Origin: Catenaria anguillulae PL171
Lineage: Eukaryota > Blastocladiomycota > Blastocladiomycetes > Blastocladiales > Catenariaceae
Assembly: GCA_002102555.1 (NCBI GenBank)
Contig: MCFL01000001.1
Coordinates: forward strand, 806,001 to 870,000
Direction of reading: 5' to 3'
Length of the DNA: 64,000 bases
A program made the position numbers and the translations under genes. Position 1 is the stretch's first letter, and each line of letters begins with the position of its first letter. Shown in pieces: positions 56,040-64,000 of the stretch. Under the pieces are notes generated by a model, which was not told where the DNA came from, ran no database searches, and saw nothing but the letters and a program-made list of their open reading frames with translations.

Positions 56040-58108
56040 GATGGCTTGTATTTGTACTCGAGTCAAAAAATGTGGGAAGTATTCCGTCTTCTGCGTGCGA
56101 TGGCAGTGCGAACTTGAGCACTTGATTCGATACAGGTAACCTGTGTGAGAATCACACTGAATGGTTCGAATCCGTACGATAATGGGTAGTCGAGAGCGTT
56201 GGCATGTACTGCATCAAGTACTTTCGTTGCTGCACTGTGTATCCATTGGATTTCATTTACAACACAAGGGCATCAGCAAGTGGGAGAAAGGAGTTGGATC
56301 TGTTGGGAGCAGCTCCATTTCACGAGCAGAGAGTGTCTGCGGACATGGGAAACGCGTCTGATTGTGCTGTGAGCGAAAAGACGTGACAGCTGATTGTGCA
56401 TTGCATGGTTGGTTGCAAAGGAAAATCGGAGGGTTGTCGATAGCTGATTGAGTGAGTGTAAACATCAGCTTTGACTACCGAATAGGCCGTCACTTCCAAA
56501 TGCACTTCACGGAGACTGCTGGCCTCAAGTCCAGCCAGCTAGAATGCAAAAACATATGTATGAATGAATATCGTATTGTATATATAGTATTAGCACACAA
56601 TACACCATCAAGAGGCAATGGGAGACAGAATCATAGACACGAAAATTGCTGTGGTCCCGAATCAGGTACAGGGAGGTACGTGGCCAGTTGCAAGGTCATG
56701 TGGCCATGGTGGGCAGCGTTGCGTGCGCGCAGCAAAATCATGCACGAACTGCAGGTGGCCCCGGTCGCACACGACAATGCAAAGAGTGACCACGACGGGG
56801 TGACGTGAAAAAAGGAGGGTCGATTTCAAGTATCGTGAGAGGTGAACTAATCGGCTTCAGTTCCTTTCAATGACCGTGAACGATGAAGAACGCCGGATAA
56901 GTTGGACAACGCAACACTTTGACCGACGTGACCGTGAGCATGACATAGCCGAGAGAAATGGTTCTGTGCTCAGCGCAAGTTAGAGTCATAAGGCACGCTT
57001 CGCCGAGCGTGGAGGTGGAGAGCAGCATGGTGATGGCATGCCTTTTCCTTCATCGTGCTTGTGTTGCCGTTGGGAACAACAAAAAGTGACGCGAATGGTT
57101 GAATGCAAAACAAGTGCATGGTAAAGTCAGTCGAGAGTATCAGGCAACTTGCCAATCGGGTAAGCGGCCGAGTAGCGAATCGAAGTTGGCCAGAAGTGCG
57201 TCAAGGTTCGAGCTGGAGAAATCAACGAGTTTGAGAGACCCTCGCCAAACTGGAAGTTGATACTGGTATAAGTTTGCGTATGACGAGAAGGGGGAGCTAC
57301 ATACTCGGATCTGATCCGCCTATCCGTTGGGCGGAAAGCATCAAACGAAGCGGCGCCCAAAAACGGCATGTGTGGAAAGCGGAATGAGCAGCAGTAGCAG
57401 CCATCAGAAGGAGCACTCGTTGGCAGGTCAACATCAACAGCGCCTTGCATGCGTCATATTGGCCATCTTGGTTTTTTGCGTCTTTGGTGTAGGTAGGCTG
57501 ATGGGAACGGTGGGCTGGATCTGCTCATGCATGGTCGCGCATCGGAGACCCGGCGCACACGTGTGACTCGAAGCTGTGGCTGTGAAGAGACAGATTGACT
57601 CTTCAAAGCATGGGCGACCCCATCTCCTGTGCGCATAGGGATTTCGAATACTTGCCTTGCCTCTGGCATTGTCTATGTGACCCAGCAGCGGCTGTGCCCA
57701 CATGATGGCAGGCCGCCTTCGCCGCCAGGAAAAAGGAACTGGGTGTCGGCAATCAAGATCGGTGGTGCCTTGCCGCCAGGGATATGATTACTACATAATG
57801 TGTCATGGATGCCCAGTGACGGTCCACGGGTGGGGCTCCAAGTCATTGCAATGGGTTCATCGCGAGATAGTGTGGCAGTTTCGGAATTTGGGAGGTTGAC
57901 TTGTTTCCATTCAGATGCAGACAATGCATACAGAGTCGTGCCTTGCCGGACGGAGATGGCGGTCTGTGCTTTCCGAATCGGCCTGCAATTCGGCCAGTGA
58001 CGCAACGAGGCAACTGACTGCGTGGCTCAACTTGAAGAGCATCCACCTGGACCGGAGGATATTCTGAATCGATGATCCGGTTGATGGAAATTGTGTACAA
58101 CGATAAAT
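56040..58108. other. Intergenic, nothing recognised
   Basis: About 2 kb between member A and the repeat arm shows no convincing gene, RNA or repeat. A GGTTCGAATCC block near 56166 resembles a tRNA B box but lacks a cloverleaf. Confidence 0.4.
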
Positions 58109-58941
58109 AGCAAGATACACACAATCAAGCAGCGGGAGGTGAGGTATGTAGCACTCCCACGAAGCCCATGGGAGGAGCTCACGGAAATGCATTCAACAAT
58201 CAGCTGCAGCAGACAAGGGAATAAAACGCAAGATGTGGGGTGCAAGATGTGGTGTAAATGAATATGAATAAGCCCTCTGTCGCCTGCCCAGCTCAACCAA
58301 GGGATCGGGCCCATCACAATCGAGTGTGTCGGAAGCAGCAGCGGAAGCAGGTTGCAGGTATAAGACGACATGACGAATATCTAAGACGCTGGGTTACAGA
58401 ACCCTCCAACATTCGCCCGATTCCTGCGCTAATCGCCCAGATGCGTGGCTTTCACGGACACCTGACTACTTGAGCCGATGAGGCGAGGAGTTGCAGTGGG
58501 CAAGCTCACAGGGCGCACACGTGCCAAGCAATCATGAGTAACACCCAGTGTCTTGGAGGTAGGATCGGTATTGGGCTCTTATTCTTCGAGGCAGCAAGCA
58601 GAATGAGAAACCGATACCACAATGCCTGATCCTTCCTCCAACTCCTCTTTCCCAAACTGAGGAGACAAGTACCCAAAGGGATGGATACCTGTGTACACTG
58701 CGGCGTTGGCTCGTGTCCGCGGGATGAAAACAAGACTGGTAGCCCATGCCTTCATCCTACATCAGCTTCCGAAATTGTGATGGGATCGAAATGAAGATAG
58801 GGCATGACGACGCGGTACTGTCTTGGGTATGTCACGAGTTAGTCGTCGCGGATAGGTGACAGATCGAGCGATTGCATCGAGTATTGGGCAACGTACTTGA
58901 GTATGGAGGTCATGTCATATATTCGCATCGAGCTCGAGGTT
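58109..58941 (-). repeat. Inverted-duplication arm 2 (0.83 kb)
   Basis: The reverse complement matches 17731-18568. The arm carries the same short frame with several substitutions (MTSILKYVAQYSMQSLDL, then SPIRDD and a stop). Many differences in that stretch are G/A or C/T transitions. The homology ends abruptly at both sides (AACCTC at 58941-58936; TATCTTGCT near 58109). It lies just downstream, in minus orientation, of orphan-family fragment C. Confidence 0.8.
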
Positions 58942-59321
58942 GTTGATCCCAAATGGGCCGCGTCCAATCATGATGCCAACCGACGTGCGAACATGTCCTG
59001 CGCGTTTTCCGATCCATGATGAGAAGAAAACGGCCAAGTCCGAGTCTGAGCACTGACACTCACTCCCTTCCTTACAAGTCTGCCATTCTCGAGGAAGACA
59101 AAGGTTGAATATACCACTGAGCATGCGAAGAAATGACCGAGAACTGTTTATCTATACATCTTACAACTGTCGCTTGCGGTCCTGCCGCCCTAGCTGGTCT
59201 AATAGTTGATGTCCTCGTGCGAACTTGTAACAGTCTTGACGCTTGGAAGAGTTGGGAAGTAAGTCAAACAGAAAGATGCAGAAAACTGAAGCAAATCTCC
59301 ATCGACACATGTCATAGTCAG

Positions 59322-59842
59322 TTATGCAACATCATCCAGGAGGCCAATCTTTCCAATTGTTGCTGATGCAACGGTCAAAGAACCTGCCCATTCGTGATTG
59401 GCCCCTTGCCACTCTTTGATACCTTCAACTTTTCCGAGTCGACACACTCGCGATCGACCACTGTCACCAGCTGTCACACACCAGGCTTCAACTTTGTCAG
59501 GGCAACGCGGTGCATCGATCACGATATCAAATGTAAGCAGAGGTGCGCAAGGGACTTTGACAGGCAAACAAATGACCAGTCAATTTTTGGCAGAATGGTC
59601 ATGAACAGCATCAGCACCCGAAAATGAGCAAGAAGCAAAGAGTCCAGGGAAGACATCAAGCGCCCGTCGCCAATGGCGTCGTCTTGATGGGATGCATGTG
59701 CGACGGTGGCTATGTGTTGGAAACGTCAATCAGTCGGAAACGACAAAACCAAGCGCAGCATGTACATGAGGGTTTGCATACGTTTCTGGGCCTGAGACTT
59801 ACACGGAACACAGCTCTGGCCATGCCACTTAGTGTCCGACAT
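59322..59842 (-). pseudogene. Orphan family fragment C (5' part)
   Basis: Exon 1 at 59842 reads MSDTKWHGQSCVPCKSQAQK, nearly the same as member A, with a donor at the same place (AAAC then GTATGC). Exon 2 (acceptor ACATAG) gives DGRLMSSLDSLLLAHFRVL, MLFMTILPKIDW and then, after one missing base near 59532, FDIVIDAPRCPDKVEAWC. It ends in a frame stop at 59322 (KIGLLDDVA). The region equivalent to exon 3 of member A is absent downstream, where the sequence runs on to the repeat arm. Either it is a truncated copy or its last exon diverged beyond recognition. Confidence 0.55.
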
Positions 59843-59975
59843 GATGGCTTCTGATAAATGTTCTCAGGATTTGGAACTACGTTGCGTCCTGGGTGGGTTC
59901 ACGGCGCGTACTTGATTTGAGAGGACTGAAAAGTTGTGAATGCTTCGGATCCGCGCGACGATGCAACAGCATTCG

Positions 59976-60500
59976 TCATTGCGCGAGCCGCGCTTCTTGG
60001 GCGCACTTGGGGACGGCCGGGAATCTTTTGCAGGTGTAGCCGGAGGAAGAGCTTTGGAAACTGGAGGGCGAGCGGCAATGGAAGTAGTTGCTGCAAGCCG
60101 AGAGGACCTGGTCGTTGGCAAACTCATGGATTGCCAGCTCAAACAACTTGATCCTTTTGCCAATGTCGCCCTCGACATGCTTGCGCATGAGGTGGAAGGC
60201 CATGTGTGTCAACGAGGCGGAAAGTGCTGAGGTAAACGTGCGGCCAAGGCCTTTTGCAACGATACCGTTACCGTGACCAAACGCGGCGACAACCCAGACC
60301 TTGGATGGCTTGTTGCGACTCCCGACAGAGATGGCGGAAGCGAGCTCGGCCTTGATGATGGGAAGCGCCTTGCCGAGCTTGAGGAGGGTCGCGACCGGGA
60401 ATGCCTTGGCAAACTTCGCGTCGCGCGGGTGCATCTCGTTGAAGACAGGGGCACCGGAATCGATCGCGGAGCTTGAATTCCGTCGAGGACAGTGAGTTGG
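59976..60500 (-). pseudogene. Orphan family fragment B (3' part)
   Basis: This matches exon 3 of member A: PVFNEMHPRDAKFAKAFPV, ATLLKLGKALPIIKAELA, SKVWVVAAFGHGNG, AKGLGRTFTSALSAS, HLMRKHVEGDIGKRIKLFE and ANDQVLSAC. Substitutions are mostly conservative. After VLSAC the frame departs from member A, but KKRGSRN recurs in another frame near 59985, indicating an indel. No equivalent of exons 1-2 is found upstream (60500-61300), so this copy is probably 5'-truncated. It ends about 130 bp before the start of fragment C on the same strand. Confidence 0.55.
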
Positions 60501-61374
60501 GAACTTGGCGGAACGCGAACGCAGCCTTGACGGAAAGACAACGATCTGGGGCGGCCGGACGTTGTTTCTGGCGGGCGCGGGAAGACTTGAGCCGTCATTC
60601 ACACAAACATCGAGTCGCCTGTGCGGTTTGGTTGTATGAGGCAGCCGTCGCATAAGTTCGTGGCCACAGGTGCTGCGATCATAGATCATGGTCTTTGAGG
60701 GATGTACCGAAGAAACTCTTGTTGGTGGCACTGCTTAGCAGGCACGATGGCGGCGGCGGCCATTGTTGACTTGGGCAGTCATGCATCGATCAGAGCCTGC
60801 TGACGCGGTCCACAAGCAACGAGCGCGGCCGGTGCGGTCTCTTGAAAAAAAAGGGTGACAGGCAGTATGCCCACGCGTGCCCTAGATTTGGCCGGCATCA
60901 CTAGGGTTTCTGTCGCGGTGTTCCGAGTTCAGGTGGGACGGGTTGAGGCTGGGCACGCGTTGGAAGCAGGCCCCGCCGTGGATTGGGATGAGGGGAGTGG
61001 GCGGGCGCGTGCTTTGGCGCCGGGGCCAGCATACGCGGCGGGTGGGCAGTCTACTGCTATGGGTTGTGGGCAAGGATGACTTATGGGCGACCACGCCCAT
61101 GGTGCAAGGATCCGTGCGAAATTTAACGAGCGACAACCGACAAGGCGTGAGATCAGATCAACGTCCCAGTCTGCGTCCCAGTCACAGGTTGACTGCGACA
61201 GAGTGCCAACCACTAAAAAGCATAATGTACCCTAGGCGAAAGACCCAGTGTGTATGTGTATGAAATGATAAATAACTTGCCGTCCTCCTCTTCCTCCTCC
61301 TCCTCACACACAAAAGTAAATACCCATTCTTACCCTTCCTCCCTCCTCCACCTTGCCCAGACAGACTCTAAATC
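60501..61374. other. Intergenic, nothing recognised
   Basis: Upstream of fragment B and downstream of prolyl oligopeptidase. A CCTCCTCTTCCTCCTCCTCCTC tract lies near 61284-61305. No gene is seen. Confidence 0.4.
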
Positions 61375-63915
61375 TCATGTCCGATCGACCCACTCTGCCC
61401 CCGTGTTCATTGCAATGAACGCATACTTGTTGGCCGCCGACTCGATCCGCTTCTTCGTGGGCTTGCCAGCACCATGCCCGGCCTTGCGCTCCACGTGCAG
61501 CAGCAGCGGGTGCTCATTGTCCGGATTCACGTGCTGGAGTTGTGCGGCGTACTTGTAGCTGTGCAATGGGACCTGTTTGCGGTAACGAAACATGTGTGAG
61601 ACCTTGAGCTGAAGCCAGTGAAAGAGCGACATTAAGACGTACCACTCGGTCATCATGATCCGACGTCATCAACAACGTCGCGGGATACACTTGCTTCTTG
61701 ACATTGTGCAATGGCGAGTACCCGAGCAAGTACTCGAAATCCGCAGCCACCTCCGGGTTGCCGTAATCTGCCGTCCACGCGTGCCCAATGGTAAACTTGT
61801 GGAACCGAAGCATATCCAAGACACCAACCTCGCCCACGGCCGCTCCAAACAAGTGCGGCGCTTGGTTGATGCATGCGGCAACAAGCAGGCCGCCGTTGGA
61901 TCCGCCGTTGATGGCGAGTCGGTTGTGCGACGTGTACCCTTCTTGGACGAGGTATTGGGCAGCCCACTGTTGTGTTGCATGTACACGTCAATGTATGTAT
62001 AGAACTGGTGTCGAGATGTGCGTGTGTGTGAAGAGAGAGAGAACAAAATGAACAGACCTGAAAGTCGTCAAAGACATTTTGCTTCTTGTGGAGCATGCCG
62101 TCGTGGTGCCAATCCTCACCAAACTCGCCGCCGCCGCGCAAGTTGGCCACGGCGTACACGGCGTCGTATGCTTGCATAAAGCACGCGGCCGAGGGTGAGA
62201 AGCCTGGGGAAAGCGAAATGGAGAATCCACCCTGTTGAACATACACAGACAGCCCAGTGTGCGTGTGAGACGGGCCAACCCAAAATGTCGAATCGGATGA
62301 CAATAGAAAACAGAAAACAACGTACGTATCCATACAACAATGCCGGATTGGACCCATCCATGGCAATCCCTCGCCGATGCATGATAAACATGGGCACCCT
62401 TGTCCCGTCCCTCGACGGATAAAACACTTGCTTTGCCTCGTACTGGTCTGCATCAAACCCCTTGACCTTGCTCTGCTTGAAGATGCTCGACTGGCCCGTC
62501 CTCACATCATACCGAACAATGGTACCCGGCGACAAAAACGACGAAAACGAATAAAACACCTCGGCATACTTTTTGTCGCCGCTGAGCGACCCAACACTTG
62601 CCACGGTGGGCAACTCGATGGTGCGCATGCGCGCGCCCGTGGCTAGGTCGTGCAGGTACACCGTGTCCTTGACATTGTGCATGTACACGAGCATGAGCTT
62701 GTTGCCATCGACTACCGACGCCAGCGTGAGCGTGGCTTGTGGGTCTTGGGCAATCACGTCCACAAACCCAAGCTCGGGGTGCGTCAAGTCGTACTTGATG
62801 ATGCGTTGCTTGGGCGCGTTCCAGTTGGACCGGAAGTAGAAGAGCGGGCCTTCGTTGGTCAGGTACAGGAATGAACCCAGGTCAATGTCGTTGACAAGTT
62901 TGTTCCATGCGAGCGACGAGAAGGAGAGGTCGCCGTTGGACGGGTGAGGCGCAATCCAAAGCAGGTTTTTGCGAGCGGTCGATGCAGAGACGCCGAGGAT
63001 CAGGTAATTGCCGCAGTCGGACGACTTGACTTGGCCGCGGTATTTTGGGTGCTCTGGATCGTGGTATACGCTGGGAAACAAACAAGGGCATAGAGTGAGT
63101 GGACGAGCTCAGTGGAGATAAACAGGGATCAAAAGGAGCAGATCGGACAGGATATCGTCGGCTTGCGAAGTGCCGAGCTTGTGGTAAAATGTTTGAGCAA
63201 ACAAGTTGACGTCGGTTTCGGTACCAGGTCCGATTTTTCAACGCGCGGATACCTGGACGACCATGAGCAAGCAAAAGCAGTCAGCATGACCAATCAACCA
63301 TGTCCAAACAGAAACAACAGCGTAACAAAGTATACATACCGAGAGTAAAAGAAGCCACGCTCGTCCTTTGTCCAATTGATGGAGGTGAATTTGGCAAACT
63401 CGACCACATCGCCAATACGGCCTTGTGTCGACCTGCATGACATGAATCGAGACCCAGTCGGAGCCAGACTTTGACAAGGCGTAAGCAAAGTAGGTTGCGT
63501 TTTCCGAGAATGAGTAGGTCGACAGGGCAATGGTGCCGTCGGCGCTCAAGGTATTTGGATCAAAGAAGAGTTCGGGCTCGGAATCCAGGGAGCGCTGGCG
63601 ATAGAGCATGGCCTGATTGACGAGGCCCGGGTTGGTCCAAAAGTAGTAGTATTCGCCCTCCTTTGATGGCGCCGAGAACCGCTCGTAGTCCCAGAAGGAC
63701 GTGAGCTTGTCCTCGAGCTGCTTCTTGTGAGGATACTGGGCCAGGTAGGCCTCGGCGAGGTTTGCCTGGTCGTCAACAAACCGCTTGGTGGCGTCCGAGT
63801 CCGGGTCCTCGAGCCACCGGTAAGGGTCGGCGACCGTGTGGCCGTGGAGCGACTCGGAAACGGCATTGTCGCGCGGAACATCCGGGTACTTGGGCCAAGT
63901 ATAGTAGTTGTGCAT
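61375..63915 (-). CDS. Prolyl oligopeptidase (S9A), two frameshifts
   Basis: This cytosolic serine peptidase cleaves after Pro in short peptides. Six exons fit: 63915-63340, 63252-63149, 63070-62326, 62231-62058, 61966-61643 and 61572-61375; about 706 residues, the usual length. I chose the ATG at 63913-63915 ([12 protein letters not shown]), though an upstream exon is possible. The N-terminus [15 protein letters not shown] and the beta-propeller are followed by the hydrolase domain: [18 protein letters not shown], the nucleophile in [14 protein letters not shown], Asp in [13 protein letters not shown] (spliced) and His in [12 protein letters not shown]. One extra base lies near 63421-63432 (before [14 protein letters not shown]) and one missing base near 63220-63239 (before [18 protein letters not shown]). 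Exon phases confirm both. Confidence 0.93.
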
Positions 63916-64000
63916 TGCAGCGAATGGGTACAATGGGTTGGGGCAGGTGGGGACGCTGAACAAGAGAGAGCGTTGTAACGTTATCGTTGGAGATTGGTGG

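Noticed and set aside
56155-56185. Possible tRNA T arm (GGTTCGAATCC)
   Set aside because: The flanking sequence does not form acceptor, D or anticodon stems, so there is no tRNA.
1-64000. CRISPR arrays, bacterial operons, prophage
   Set aside because: No regularly spaced direct repeats of CRISPR size; introns and gene content are eukaryotic.

Overview
The window is nuclear DNA of a fungus. The genes are densely packed, GC-rich and cut by short spliceosomal introns (about 47-110 nt, mostly GTACGT/GTATGT/GTGCGT donors, CTAAC or CTCAC branch-like sites, CAG/TAG acceptors). Homocitrate synthase (alpha-aminoadipate lysine pathway) points to Fungi. A class C GPCR and a somatomedin-B-like secreted protein suggest an early-diverging zoosporic lineage (Blastocladiomycota or Chytridiomycota). 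That placement is inference; the window holds no marker that settles it.

Layout, 0-32 kb: a partial unrecognised gene (-); mitoribosomal mL40 (-); arginyl-tRNA-protein transferase ATE1 (+); a kelch/BTB-like protein (+); CDP-diacylglycerol synthase (+); tRNA-Arg(ACG); a large THO2/THOC2 mRNA-export subunit (-) whose 5' end lies beside one arm of an inverted repeat; a PPX1/prune DHH phosphatase (-); mitochondrial IF3 (+); homocitrate synthase (-); the H/ACA RNP assembly factor NAF1 (-); a membrane-anchored histidine acid phosphatase (+); DPH1 of diphthamide synthesis (+); and a secreted Cys-rich protein (-). All of these read through cleanly once introns are removed.

Layout, 32-64 kb: a class C GPCR (-), a copper P1B-ATPase (+), an unrecognised two-TM protein (-), cystinosin (-), a HELHH-motif protein (-), importin-5/Kap121 (+), a TBC1D15/GYP7-like Rab GAP (-), an orphan gene family (one intact member at 54.6-56.0 kb and two fragments at 59.3-60.5 kb), the second arm of the inverted repeat, and prolyl oligopeptidase (-). 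In this half at least six conserved genes carry single-base frameshifts, nearly all one missing base. This suggests lower sequence accuracy here, or decay.

The genes are mostly unrelated housekeeping functions (translation, RNA processing, lipid, metal and vesicle traffic) with no operon-like logic. The less ordinary content is the secreted SMB-like protein next to a class C GPCR, the orphan paralog array, and the 0.84-kb inverted duplication 40 kb apart.
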